The translations under genes were made by a program, and so were the position numbers. The notes under the pieces are model-generated. The model was not told the DNA's origin, made no database searches, and was given only the letters and a program-made list of their open reading frames with translations. A stretch of 64,000 bases of DNA from JAAFHZ01 sp964247085 (GTDB taxonomy: Bacteria; Cyanobacteriota; Cyanobacteriia; Cyanobacteriales; Chamaesiphonaceae), in assembly GCA_964247085.1 (NCBI GenBank), contig CAXTSX010000018.1, positions 1-64,000 of the forward strand, in the 5' to 3' direction. Positions 44,769 through 54,024 of the stretch are shown here, piece by piece; the first letter of the stretch is position 1; every line of letters begins with the position of its first letter.

Positions 44769-45002
44769 GTGATAGAATCTCTCAACTTTTTGTACTATAC
44801 ATACCCTTGCGAATGGCAAGGAACTCCTGACAATCTATTGTTCGATGCTAGTCTAAATAGGTTTTGTAATCAAGTAGATTATTTCTGTGATTTGGAGAAT
44901 GAGGGAAGAATCATATCCCAAGAAGCATACAACCAAATTAAATTAGCCTTGACAGAACTTGGATCTGTCAAACATCGATTAATTCAAGAAGAATTAGGAT
45001 GA
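44769..45002 (+). CDS. DUF7219 family small protein
   Basis: A 77-residue protein with FLYYTYPCEWQGTPDNLLFD and ASLNRFCNQVDYFCDLENEG, the pattern of the short cyanobacterial DUF7219 family. The start is GTG, supported by AAGGAG (44755-44760) eight bases away. The function is unknown. It lies in an AT-rich stretch. Confidence 0.75.
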   Translation: MIESLNFLYYTYPCEWQGTPDNLLFDASLNRFCNQVDYFCDLENEGRIISQEAYNQIKLALTELGSVKHRLIQEELG

Positions 45003-45118
45003 GTTCGCAATTTACAATTGGAATTATATGATTAATTTTACGCCCGAGAATCAATATTTTTGGGCATTTTAATTAAAATCTTCTCATGAAATTAAAAATG
45101 ACAGATTGACTATCAACT

Positions 45119-46036
45119 TTACCCAGTTTCACCAATCAACCATACACCTACTATCATTAAACCTACCAAACTCCATTTAACAGGTAGAGTTTGCTTGGTT
45201 TCGATATCAATCCGTCGCCTCAACATAGCAATCAGTAAAGATATCCCAAAAGCAAATGCTGGTGTAGAAGCTTGTATGGCAGAAACTAAAACTGGAACTC
45301 CTAATTTAACTGCTATTTGACCAGTGTAAAGAGCTGCCCAGTTAATCAACTCAATTACTATAAATACAGGTACAGCTGATTTGATTTTTGGTAAATCTTT
45401 GATCAATGTTAATCTGACTTCTTTTATCAGTAAGCTACCTAAACCACCGATAATAATACCAGCATTAATAGCTAAAAATGCTCCGAAAAAGTCAGTCCGC
45501 TCAAAAATATATTTTTCAAGGAGTACTACCACAGTTTGAAGTCCAGCGGCAATTGACATTAAATAGAGAGTATCCCATCTACTAGTGAACTTATCGATCG
45601 AGCATAGCCCTACAGAAGTAATTACTAATAAGATAATACCAATCAAATTATTACTAGTAATTAAATATCCAAACAACCAATAGCTAATAATTGGGAGTAA
45701 TATAGGGGTAAGATTCCAATAAGCAGCAACTGTACCAGAATCGCTACAATCTAAAGCACGAAAATAGAATAATTGACTGAGCTGGATAATAGCACCGGTA
45801 ATCAAACATATAAGCAGAATATCCAAAGGTGGAATAATTGCCTTCATATTTAAAATTGGAAATAGCAAGAAAATGCCAACTGAAACGCCAGAACTAGTAA
45901 TTACACCTAACCACGGCTTGCTAAAAATATTATCTACGCAATGTTCGTCTAAAATATGAACTATTGCCCACAAAAATGAGCTAAGCAAAGCGTATTGTAT
46001 CCACATAATCGACCATCTAGAAAAAGTAGAAGGCAT
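45119..46036 (-). CDS. EamA/DMT-family membrane transporter
   Basis: A 305-residue integral membrane protein with about ten transmembrane helices in two repeated EamA halves (WIQYALLSSFLWAIVHILDE; then AGLQTVVVLLEKYIFER onwards). The C-terminus RRRIDIETKQTLPVKW is the usual basic loop before the last helix. The substrate is unknown; the family exports metabolites. Codons are AT-rich. An ATG at 46006 is an alternative start. Confidence 0.82.
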   Translation of the reverse strand: MPSTFSRWSIMWIQYALLSSFLWAIVHILDEHCVDNIFSKPWLGVITSSGVSVGIFLLFPILNMKAIIPPLDILLICLITGAIIQLSQLFYFRALDCSDSGTVAAYWNLTPILLPIISYWLFGYLITSNNLIGIILLVITSVGLCSIDKFTSRWDTLYLMSIAAGLQTVVVLLEKYIFERTDFFGAFLAINAGIIIGGLGSLLIKEVRLTLIKDLPKIKSAVPVFIVIELINWAALYTGQIAVKLGVPVLVSAIQASTPAFAFGISLLIAMLRRRIDIETKQTLPVKWSLVGLMIVGVWLIGETG

Positions 46037-46440
46037 CTAAAATCGAGAATATCTTAATTCTTCTGAGAATTTGAGATATTTACAACCTTCTTGTAAGACT
46101 TACTCTCTAGAATGGTTCTCACCTACAGTATCTAATTGTTAATAATATAATAGCATGGGAATAATAAAATTCTATATCTCTATTAAATATTACATTTGAC
46201 AAACATTTTGAATTAAGTCTTATTCTTGATGTTTTAAGATCTTTTACTTTGATTATTCTACGAACACAACCTCGTTTTAATGATCTCAAAATGAATTCGC
46301 TTTGATTCTTTCTGTTATTTATATTGATTTCTATAGCCCCATTTATGACTAGGATTTGAAGGTGATAACTCTAAACTTTTTGTCTGTATATCCTCCCGAA
46401 AAGGGAGAACATCCATAAAGAGTTAAATACGATTAAGATT

Positions 46441-46508
46441 TTGTAGATACAGAATACTTTACGTTGCGTATCTACAACTTTTGCTTTACACTGTAAATAC
46501 TGTAAAGC
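46441..46508. promoter_or_regulatory. Two inverted repeats upstream of the RHH gene
   Basis: TTGTAGATAC (46441-46450) and GTATCTACAA (46468-46477) form a perfect 10-bp inverted repeat with a 17-base spacer; GCTTTACA (46483-46490) and TGTAAAGC (46501-46508) a perfect 8-bp one with a 10-base spacer. Both end within 18 bases of the start codon (ATG 46526) of the ribbon-helix-helix gene, as expected of self-regulating operators. The rest of the gap 46037-46480 is AT-rich with no gene seen. Confidence 0.5.
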
Positions 46509-46525
46509 AAATCAAAATAAAGCAA

Positions 46526-46840
46526 ATGAAAAGAATAGCTGTCAATTTCAGGTTAGAAGCAGAGTTATTGGAACTACTCAAAACTACGGCTAAGAGCAAG
46601 GCTCTATCGAAGACCGCCATGCTGGAAGAGTGTTTAAAATCTGCCCTGTCATCCTCTTCTGACACGGATGGATTGCAGGAAATAAATACAAAAGTAAGTA
46701 CTAAGGCTAAAGATATTCAAGTTCTCGTCGATGCAACTGTAGAGCAAAAAGTTAATACACATTTCCAGGAAATAGAAAAGGCCATTGCACAGCTTCAAAA
46801 CGATCTAGCCAAGCTGCGACAATCATCACCTTCAAAATAG
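46526..46840 (+). CDS. Ribbon-helix-helix protein with coiled-coil C-terminus
   Basis: A 104-residue protein from ATG 46526 (MKRIAVNFRLEAELLELLKT); the longer frame upstream runs through the operator region. The first 45 residues are ribbon-helix-helix-like (KSKALSKTAMLEECLKSAL), followed by a Ser-rich linker and a coiled coil (VEQKVNTHFQEIEKAIAQL). Likely a dimeric DNA-binding regulator or antitoxin without a visible toxin. Confidence 0.62.
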   Translation: MKRIAVNFRLEAELLELLKTTAKSKALSKTAMLEECLKSALSSSSDTDGLQEINTKVSTKAKDIQVLVDATVEQKVNTHFQEIEKAIAQLQNDLAKLRQSSPSK

Positions 46841-46998
46841 CTGATAGGTAAGTGTAGGGCTGAACTTGACTTTCTTGTTTTGAACTTAGCGCTACACTTT
46901 ACTACAAAGTTCCCCAAAATTGAGAATTTGCTATTTTAGTTCAGCGGAAGTTCTCCGAACCTTGATAAAATTGGAAAAAATTAAGAGAAGAGAAGATC

Positions 46999-47739
46999 AT
47001 GGCTCCCCTGACCGCCCATCCTACTTTGGATATTCCTAGTCTTGATGTGGAACTAGCGACCTTAAGTCCGCGCAAGATTCTAGAAAAAGCCCTCAGCCAG
47101 TTTGACAACATTGCCATTTCCTTCAGCGGCGCTGAAGATGTGGTGTTGATTGATATGGCACACAAAATCAACAAAGACATTCAAGTTTTCAGCTTAGACA
47201 CTGGTCGCCTCCATCCTGAGACTTATCAGTTTATCGATCGAGTGCGCAAACATTACGGCATCACTATTGATGTGATGTATCCAGACAGCGCCAAGTTGGA
47301 AGAATTCGTCAGCACCAAGGGTCTGTTTAGCTTCTACGATGATGGCCATAAGGAATGCTGCGGTATTCGGAAGGTAGCACCGTTACGCCGGAAGCTCTCC
47401 ACTCTTCAGGCTTGGATTACTGGTCAGCGTAAAGATCAAAGTCCTTCCACCCGATCGGAGGTGCCAGTGGTGCAGTTTGATGGTGCTTTCTCGACAGACA
47501 CTAACCCGCTGGTGAAGTTTAATCCGCTGGCTAACTGGAGTTCCGATGAAGTGTGGATGTATATTCGCGCTTATAAGGTTCCCTACAATCCTTTGCATGA
47601 GCGCGGTTTTGCTAGTATTGGTTGCGAGCCTTGTACGAAGGCCACTTTACCGAATCAGCATGAGCGCGAGGGTCGCTGGTGGTGGGAGGAGGCTACTCAG
47701 AAGGAGTGCGGTTTGCATGCGACTGAATCCAAAGAATAA
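46999..47739 (+). CDS. cysH: (Phospho)adenylylsulfate reductase, cluster-containing type
   Basis: A 246-residue CysH. The PP-loop motif is ISFSGAEDVVLIDMA, VFSLDTGRLHPETYQF binds the nucleotide and the catalytic C-terminal Cys is in ECGLH. The CC of KECCGIRKV plus GCEPC are the ligands of a 4Fe-4S cluster, a mark of APS-type reductases; so the substrate may be APS rather than PAPS. Shine-Dalgarno GAGAAGAG precedes ATG 46999. Confidence 0.93.
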   Translation: MAPLTAHPTLDIPSLDVELATLSPRKILEKALSQFDNIAISFSGAEDVVLIDMAHKINKDIQVFSLDTGRLHPETYQFIDRVRKHYGITIDVMYPDSAKLEEFVSTKGLFSFYDDGHKECCGIRKVAPLRRKLSTLQAWITGQRKDQSPSTRSEVPVVQFDGAFSTDTNPLVKFNPLANWSSDEVWMYIRAYKVPYNPLHERGFASIGCEPCTKATLPNQHEREGRWWWEEATQKECGLHATESKE

Positions 47740-47782
47740 AAATAAAAATTAATATTCAGGATTAAGTCCCTCGGAGGTTTCG

Positions 47783-48781
47783 TCAATTTTCCGGGGGCGC
47801 TACAACACTAAAATGCTGGAACTGTTGGTAGGCAGTGAGTGACAAAGAAAAATCCGGATCTTGAGCATCGACTAACATCAGCTCCAATTCTGGTGTTATT
47901 TTACCAATAATCGCTGCCCCGGCTCCCAATTGCTCTACTAAAACCTTTGCCGCTGCCGGGGACATACATAACACCAATTCAAAATCCTCACCGCCTCCAA
48001 GTGTCCACTCCAAAGCTAACTTGGGTGTGAGCTGATAGATAGTTCGATCGATGGGGAGCAACTGTCGATCGATCTTTGCCCCCACGCCACTAGCTCGGCA
48101 AATCTGAGTCACCGCATCAACTAGGCCGTCGCTGCTATCCATCCCCGCGATCGGTTGTGACCAATCCAATAAGGGCAAAACATCTAAACGTGGGCGCGGT
48201 CGTTGGTGTGCTGTGATCAAATGTTGACGTTCGATCGCCCTCAGATGCTGGCCCCCATCGGGATTTAGTAAAAGTTCTAGTCCAGCTTTGGATTTACCAT
48301 GAATGCCTGTGACCACAATCACAAATCCAGGTAAGGCGTTACGCCGTAGGATTACCCGATCTTTCGGCACCTCACCCACGGCGGTAATCGCGATCGCGAT
48401 GGTGTTCGATCGGCAGACGTCACCACCAATAATGCCGGTGCCGTAAACATCTCCACAGGATTTCATCCCGGCATACAGTTCTTCCACCCAGGCCACGGGG
48501 GTGGAACCAGGCAGACTTAAGCCCACGGTAATTCCCAACGGCGTGGCTCCCATGGCGGCTAAGTCAGAAAGATTGGCAGCGATCGATCTCCAGCCCACGT
48601 CACTAGCACTAGTCGTCACTTCACTAAAATGCACCCCATCTACCAAGACATCGGTGGTAATAGCGATCGAATAACCATCTTGGGCAGTGAGGAGAGCGGC
48701 ATCATCACCAACAGCGCCGGGTACACAAAAAGGAAAGATATGCTGGAGCAAACCAGTTTCACCAATGTCGGCAACTTTCAT
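47783..48781 (-). CDS. thiL: Thiamine-monophosphate kinase
   Basis: Phosphorylates thiamine monophosphate to thiamine diphosphate, the last step of cofactor synthesis. A 332-residue AIRS-fold protein: GDDAALLTA metal-binding motif, DVLVDGVHF, SIAANLSDLAAMGATPLG, GIIGGDVCRS and MDSSDGLVDA. The start is ATG 48781 or GTG 48784. It is unlinked from thiS. Confidence 0.93.
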   Translation of the reverse strand: MKVADIGETGLLQHIFPFCVPGAVGDDAALLTAQDGYSIAITTDVLVDGVHFSEVTTSASDVGWRSIAANLSDLAAMGATPLGITVGLSLPGSTPVAWVEELYAGMKSCGDVYGTGIIGGDVCRSNTIAIAITAVGEVPKDRVILRRNALPGFVIVVTGIHGKSKAGLELLLNPDGGQHLRAIERQHLITAHQRPRPRLDVLPLLDWSQPIAGMDSSDGLVDAVTQICRASGVGAKIDRQLLPIDRTIYQLTPKLALEWTLGGGEDFELVLCMSPAAAKVLVEQLGAGAAIIGKITPELELMLVDAQDPDFSLSLTAYQQFQHFSVVAPPEN

Positions 48782-48983
48782 CACGATTAGGTCTGGGAAA
48801 TGGTTATATTTCCAGTCTAAAGGACTTGGTTACTGATTGCCGTACCGCAATATATTTGACAACCGCCTAAAAAAATCGTGATCAACTAAGACAAATACAC
48901 CATATATAACAAAGCAGCCAGATCTTAAACTAAGAATCAGACTGCACTAAACTACTAAAATTTACCAACTCAGACTGGATTAA

Positions 48984-49310
48984 CTAGTAACCAGAAGTAG
49001 CTGGTTTAGCCATTTTGCTCGCGGGAGCAGTTGACTTGCTCATAGTCTTTTTCTTCTTTACACTCTTCTTAACAGGCTTCTTAACAGGCTTTTTCAGCAT
49101 GTCTGGTGATGAACTAGGAGTTGTACTAGGCATCGCTCCACCAGGTGCTGTTGTATCCGGCGGTGTGCCACCAGGAGTGGTCGATCCACCAGGAGGGGTC
49201 ATTGTAGGATCGCTAGAAGGCGTGCTTTGGGCAAAAGAACTAGAAACTGAACCAAATCCAGTTAAGGCGATCGAACTGATTACTAGAGATGCAATTAAAG
49301 ATTTTTTCAT
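48984..49310 (-). CDS. Small secreted Pro/Thr/Lys-rich protein
   Basis: A 108-residue protein from ATG 49310: a signal peptide MKKSLIASLVISSIALTGFG to about SSFAQ, then Pro/Gly/Thr-rich low complexity (TPPGGSTTPGGTPPDTT) and a basic tail of KKPVK repeats followed by KKKK. The function is unknown; it may bind the cell wall or polyanions. An inverted repeat AATGTCT/AGACATT lies just upstream at 49317-49332. Confidence 0.6.
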   Translation of the reverse strand: MKKSLIASLVISSIALTGFGSVSSSFAQSTPSSDPTMTPPGGSTTPGGTPPDTTAPGGAMPSTTPSSSPDMLKKPVKKPVKKSVKKKKTMSKSTAPASKMAKPATSGY

Positions 49311-49421
49311 GACAAGAATGTCTTCAGACATTAGGAAACAACAGGGTCTGGTGAAATAGAAAACATCAGAGTTAGCTCTGAATAAATTAGGCTTAACCAA
49401 TTCACCATAAAGCACTCTCAA

Positions 49422-49785
49422 TAAACATCTGAAGATAGATGCAATGGTGCTTACTCTATACGCTTGAAAATTCTGGCTGAGTTGAAAAGTACACTCTTCA
49501 TTTCGTTGCGCCGATCAGTGGTGTGGACGATAATTGTTGTCCAGAGGCAGTAGTAGATGGACTGCACAAAAGGCTCACTGATTGCGAAATGCTTCAACAT
49601 GTAACTCAAACTTTCTTCATACTATCACGGCTTGGTTATTCATCTCAACTTCTCCTGAATTTCGGTAAGATTTATAGATATTTTCACTGTGAATTATGGC
49701 AGTGGTATCTAAAAATACAGTTTTACTCCTGCGCAAAAGTTTATTCAATTACGTAAGGAAAAAATAATTATCACTCCCACTCAAC
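49422..49785. other. Gene-free stretch
   Basis: I see no supportable gene or conserved element in this 364-base gap. It is the likely promoter region of the ATP-grasp operon; a purine-rich AAGGAAAAAA lies about 25 bases before its GTG start. Confidence 0.4.
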
Positions 49786-51216
49786 GTGCCATTAAACCAA
49801 TACCATCCCGGCAATTTCTATGATGAGCTTTTTGCCGCCCCTGGCCAGCCCCGGTTGGCGGCAGCGACTTTAATTGATAAAATTACTCAACTATCGATCG
49901 AAGAGCTACACCATCGGCAAGCCCTGGCTCAAAGTACCTTATTCAAGATGGGAGTAACGTTCAATGTCTATAGCGATCAAGAAGGTACGGAGCGAATTTT
50001 ACCTTTTGATATTATTCCCCGCATCGTTGCTGCTGAAGAATGGGCAGTCTTAGAAAAAGGATTGCAGCAACGCATTCATGCCCTTAATTTATTCTTGAGT
50101 GATATTTATGGTGACCAAAAAATTATCACTGATGGTATTATTCCCGCCGAATTAATTTATTCGGCCACCGGATTTTTAAAACGCTGCATGGGATTGCAAC
50201 CACCTCAAGGTATTTGGTGTCACATTACCGGTACCGATTTGGTGCGCGATCGAGATGGTCAATGGTATGTCCTCGAAGATAATTTGCGCTGTCCTTCCGG
50301 GATTTCTTACGTGCTAGAAAACCGGCGGGTGATGAAGTCTACTTTTCCGCAAATTTTCAACCAAGGCACCATTCAGCCAGTAGAAGACTTCGCCAGCCAT
50401 CTGCTCAATACTCTGCTTCATTTAGTAAGCAATAGTATTGAAAATCCGGTTGTAGTTGTCCTGACCCCGGGTATTTATAATTCAGCCTATTTTGAGCATT
50501 CCTTTTTGGCTCAACAAATGGGGGTGCAATTAGTGGAAAGTCGCGACTTGGTAGTAGCGAATGGCTATTTGCAAATGCGCACCACCAAAGGCTTAGAACG
50601 AGTTGATGTGGTATATCGTCGGATTGATGATATCTTTATCGATCCCTTAGCCTTCCGCCCCGATTCGCTGCTGGGAATCCCCGGATTAATGGGAGTCTAT
50701 CAGGCTGGAAAAGTGGCGATCGCTAACGCTCTAGGTACGGGGGTAGCTGATGACAAGGTGATTTATGCCTACATGCCCCAGATCATTAAATACTATTTAG
50801 GAGAAGATCAGCTGCTATCCAACGTACCCACTTATCTATGCTGGGAGCCGAAGCAGCAACAGCATGTCCTAGCTAATTTAGATAAGCTGGTAGTCAAAGC
50901 GGCGAACGAATCCGGCGGCTATGGAATGTTAATTGGCCCACATTCGACCCCAGCAGAACAGGCCAGTTTTGCGGAGTTAATTAAAGCTAATCCGCGCAAT
51001 TACATTGCCCAGCCGACTCTTTGCCTCTCTAGAGTACCAACATTATTTGCTGATCGCCTGGAAGGTCGCCATGTGGATCTGCGTCCGTACATCTTGTATG
51101 GCCAGGATACTTACATCAGTCCGGGCGGTTTGACTCGGGTCGCCCTGAAAAAAGGTTCGTTGGTGGTGAATTCTTCCCAGGGCGGCGGCAGCAAAGATAC
51201 TTGGGTAATGCAATGA
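49786..51216 (+). CDS. Circularly permuted type 2 ATP-grasp protein
   Basis: A 476-residue member of the family formerly split as DUF404/DUF407. These ATP-grasp enzymes are predicted to ligate amino acids or peptides. The N-terminus YHPGNFYDELFAAPGQPR and PSGISYVLENRRVMK, VVKAANESGGYGMLIG and DLRPYILYGQDTYI are family motifs. It opens an operon with an alpha-E protein and a transglutaminase and lies next to a convergent Anbu protease. It starts with GTG 49786. Confidence 0.9.
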   Translation: MPLNQYHPGNFYDELFAAPGQPRLAAATLIDKITQLSIEELHHRQALAQSTLFKMGVTFNVYSDQEGTERILPFDIIPRIVAAEEWAVLEKGLQQRIHALNLFLSDIYGDQKIITDGIIPAELIYSATGFLKRCMGLQPPQGIWCHITGTDLVRDRDGQWYVLEDNLRCPSGISYVLENRRVMKSTFPQIFNQGTIQPVEDFASHLLNTLLHLVSNSIENPVVVVLTPGIYNSAYFEHSFLAQQMGVQLVESRDLVVANGYLQMRTTKGLERVDVVYRRIDDIFIDPLAFRPDSLLGIPGLMGVYQAGKVAIANALGTGVADDKVIYAYMPQIIKYYLGEDQLLSNVPTYLCWEPKQQQHVLANLDKLVVKAANESGGYGMLIGPHSTPAEQASFAELIKANPRNYIAQPTLCLSRVPTLFADRLEGRHVDLRPYILYGQDTYISPGGLTRVALKKGSLVVNSSQGGGSKDTWVMQ

Positions 51217-51247
51217 GTTTTAATTGTGCAATCTGGAGGAAGGTCTA

Positions 51248-52198
51248 ATGCTTAGTCGTGTCGCCGATTCGATCTATTGGTTAAATCGTTATGTGGAGAG
51301 GGCGGAAAATATTGCGCGGTTTGTGGATGTGAATCTGAACTTACTGTTGGATGCCCCAGTGGGTATTCAACAACAATGGGAGCCGATCGTCACTACTACT
51401 GGCGATTTAAAACTATTTCAAAGTCGTTATGACCAGGCGACGGCGGCGAATGTGATCCGGTTTTTGACTTTTGATGCCACGTATCCCAGTTCGATTTTGT
51501 CTTGTCTATTGGCCGCCCGCGAAAACGCTCGATCGATCCGCGAGGTCATTTCCTCCGAAATGTGGGAGCAGGTGAATGCTTTTTATTTGATGGTGAAAGA
51601 TGCCGCCCAGTTAGAGGACTTGTTGGAATTACCGCGTTTTTTTGCGGAAGTTAAAATGGCCAGTCATTTATTTGCGGGAGTGATGGGAGCTACCATGTCT
51701 CACAATGAGGGCTGGCACTTTGGCCGGGTCGGTCGGCTGTTGGAGCGAGCTGATAAAACAGCGCGGATTTTGGATGTTAAATATTTTATTCTGCTGCCGA
51801 CCAACGGCCACATTAATACGACTTTGGACGAGTTGCAGTGGATTGCCCTATTAAAATCTACCAGTGGCTACGAAATGTATCGCAAAAGCCACCATCGAAT
51901 TAGTCCGCTAGACGTTGCCCAATTCTTAATATTTGAGCGAGATTTTCCTCGTTCTATTCAGTTTTGCTTAGTTCAGGCCGAAAAATCTTTGTTTCAAATT
52001 ACTGGGAGTATTGCTGGTCGGTGGGGGAACCCGGCGGAGCGTAATTTGGGCAAGCTGCGATCGCAGATCGATTTTATGACGATCGAAGAAATTATGCAGA
52101 GCGGTTTGCACGAATTCTTAGATCAGACCGAAGTCCAAATCAATCAGGTGGGAGAATGTATTTCCCAGAAATTTTTTGATGTTCAAGCGGTGGCTTAA
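51248..52198 (+). CDS. Alpha-E domain protein (DUF403)
   Basis: A 316-residue all-helical protein with the family entry MLSRVADSIYWLNRYVERAE, then ARENARSIREVISSEMWEQV and AEKSLFQITGSI. Alpha-E proteins are regular partners of the type 2 ATP-grasp protein. Here it starts at ATG 51248, 31 bases after that gene, with GGAGGAAGG as Shine-Dalgarno; a GTG 24 bases upstream is less likely. Confidence 0.92.
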   Translation: MLSRVADSIYWLNRYVERAENIARFVDVNLNLLLDAPVGIQQQWEPIVTTTGDLKLFQSRYDQATAANVIRFLTFDATYPSSILSCLLAARENARSIREVISSEMWEQVNAFYLMVKDAAQLEDLLELPRFFAEVKMASHLFAGVMGATMSHNEGWHFGRVGRLLERADKTARILDVKYFILLPTNGHINTTLDELQWIALLKSTSGYEMYRKSHHRISPLDVAQFLIFERDFPRSIQFCLVQAEKSLFQITGSIAGRWGNPAERNLGKLRSQIDFMTIEEIMQSGLHEFLDQTEVQINQVGECISQKFFDVQAVA

Positions 52199-52228
52199 TT
52201 TCCGCTATATCTAGGATAAAAACTGGCT

Positions 52229-53137
52229 ATGTCGTTGTACCAAATTTCTCATACGATCGCTTACCAATACGATCACCCGGTAGTGTTAGCAGCGCATCAA
52301 CTGCGGCTTCGGCCTCGCTGTGACTCTTTTCAGCAGCTCCAAAAGTTCTCGTTGAATATTACCCCTGAGCCTATCCAACAACACGACAGTCTGGAATTAG
52401 ATGGTCATCTCCTGACCACCGCTCGGTTTGAGCCCATTCCAACGGCGCAACTAATCATCCACAGTCAGGCGCAGGTGGAAACTCATCTAGTCAATCCTTT
52501 CCAATATTTGTTGGCAACCGGGGCAGTACAGTTGCCGATCGACTACTCCGCCACTGGATGGCAGCAACTTCAGCCCTATTTAGTTGGTTATTTATCCCGG
52601 TCATTGGCGATCGATCCAGTGGCAACTCAGCTCGGACAAGAAATCTGGCTAGCCACCAATGGACAAACTCTAGATTTTTTACTGTTGCTCAATCAACGCC
52701 TGTACCAAAATTGTCAATACCTATTTCGAGAGACCGGTGACCCCTTACCACCAGGAATTACCTGGTCACAACAGGCTGGTTCCTGCCGCGATCTGGCTGT
52801 TTTATTCATGGAAGTCTGTCGATCGGTCGGCTTGGCTACTCGGTTTGTGAGTGGCTATCAAGAGAGTAGCGCCGAAATGATCGGGGACGAATTATCGACA
52901 CCGCCGTCACAACAACTCCATGCTTGGGCGGAAGTCTACCTGCCCGGAGCTGGTTGGCGCGGCTACGACCCCACCCACGGGCTGGCTGTTGCTGATGATC
53001 ATATTGCGTTGGTGGCTAGCCCGCTGCCGCACCAAGCTACACCGATCGCTGGCAGTATCCAGGCTGGTCAGACCGCCCAATCCACCATGAAATATCAGCT
53101 CACCATTCAAAAATCAGTAACGTTGGTATCCGGCTGA
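52229..53137 (+). CDS. Transglutaminase-like cysteine peptidase
   Basis: A 302-residue protein. N-terminal beta domain (YQISHTIAYQYDHPVVLAAH), then the transglutaminase core with catalytic Cys in AGSCRDLAVLFMEVCR, His in HAWAEVYLPG and Asp in YDPTHGLAV. Third gene of the ATP-grasp operon. Predicted to cleave or transfer acyl groups on the ligated peptide; inference. It overlaps the convergent Anbu gene by 31 bases at the 3' end. Confidence 0.9.
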   Translation: MSLYQISHTIAYQYDHPVVLAAHQLRLRPRCDSFQQLQKFSLNITPEPIQQHDSLELDGHLLTTARFEPIPTAQLIIHSQAQVETHLVNPFQYLLATGAVQLPIDYSATGWQQLQPYLVGYLSRSLAIDPVATQLGQEIWLATNGQTLDFLLLLNQRLYQNCQYLFRETGDPLPPGITWSQQAGSCRDLAVLFMEVCRSVGLATRFVSGYQESSAEMIGDELSTPPSQQLHAWAEVYLPGAGWRGYDPTHGLAVADDHIALVASPLPHQATPIAGSIQAGQTAQSTMKYQLTIQKSVTLVSG

Positions 53138-53868
53138 GACTGCTGCCAATCAACGTTGGGCATCCGCTGAAACGCTGTTCGTAAAGATTCTTCCCATTGG
53201 GTGCGGATTTTAGCGAGGTAGGGATCGCCCCGCCGCAGTCGCAAACGGTGATTCAAAACAAAGCTATTACTCTGATACATCACCAAATTAATCGGCGGCC
53301 CTACCGAAATATTGGACTTCATGGTGGAGTCGATCGATAGCAATGCCGATTTCGCGGCATCTTCCAACGAAGTATGAAAAGTCAGTGTTCGATCGAGGAT
53401 CGGCTTGCCATATTTAGTCTCCCCAATTTGGAGAAAAGGCGTATCGGGCATTGCTTGAATGAAATTACCCTGACTGTAAATTAAGTACAGTTCAGCAGCC
53501 TCCCCAGGGATTTGGCCACCCAACAAAAAGCTACAGTGATAATCAATTTGATCTTTTTCTAGCCAGGGACGTTCTTGAGCCTGAACCTGCCGCAGTTTTT
53601 GGCCAATATAGTGCGTAATATCGTACATACTAGTTAGGCTATGGACATTTTCACTATCGGAAGATTTGAGATCCTGGCGAATGCCGGTGATCACTGCTTG
53701 GGTAATCGATAAATTACCGGAGGTGCAGATCAAAATAACTCGCTCACCAGGGAGCGAAAAATCAAAAATTTTCTGGTAGCTAGAAATATAGTCAACACCA
53801 GCGTTGGTGCGAGAATCAGCCGCAATCACTAAACCGCTACTGGTTACAATGCCAAGACAATAGGTCAT
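53107..53868 (-). CDS. Anbu-type proteasome-like protease
   Basis: A 253-residue Ntn-fold peptidase (peptidase family T1-like). The start is ATG 53868, so the mature N-terminus after Met removal is TYCLG, with Thr1 as nucleophile; Asp17 in IAADSRT and Lys near 32 in SYQKIF complete the site. ICTSGNLSITQAV and FLLGGQ are proteasome-type motifs. It is placed convergent to, and overlapping, the transglutaminase gene, as known for Anbu clusters; the longer frame to 53886 would hide the Thr. Confidence 0.9.
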   Translation of the reverse strand: MTYCLGIVTSSGLVIAADSRTNAGVDYISSYQKIFDFSLPGERVILICTSGNLSITQAVITGIRQDLKSSDSENVHSLTSMYDITHYIGQKLRQVQAQERPWLEKDQIDYHCSFLLGGQIPGEAAELYLIYSQGNFIQAMPDTPFLQIGETKYGKPILDRTLTFHTSLEDAAKSALLSIDSTMKSNISVGPPINLVMYQSNSFVLNHRLRLRRGDPYLAKIRTQWEESLRTAFQRMPNVDWQQSQPDTNVTDF

Positions 53869-54024
53869 AGTCAGATGGTTGATCACCAGAAACTCCCTTC
53901 CGATATTATCCTGTCGATCGTCACACCGGTTCTATTCTTAGTCACCAAACAAATCGCCTAGCCAAAATTTAGCTAGGCGATTCTAATTGAGAGGTGAATC
54001 ATATATAATCTGACAGGTCAGTAA

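Noticed and set aside
49523..49756. 77-codon frame upstream of the ATP-grasp gene
   Set aside because: No ribosome-binding site and an unremarkable composition; Ile/Phe-rich chance frame.
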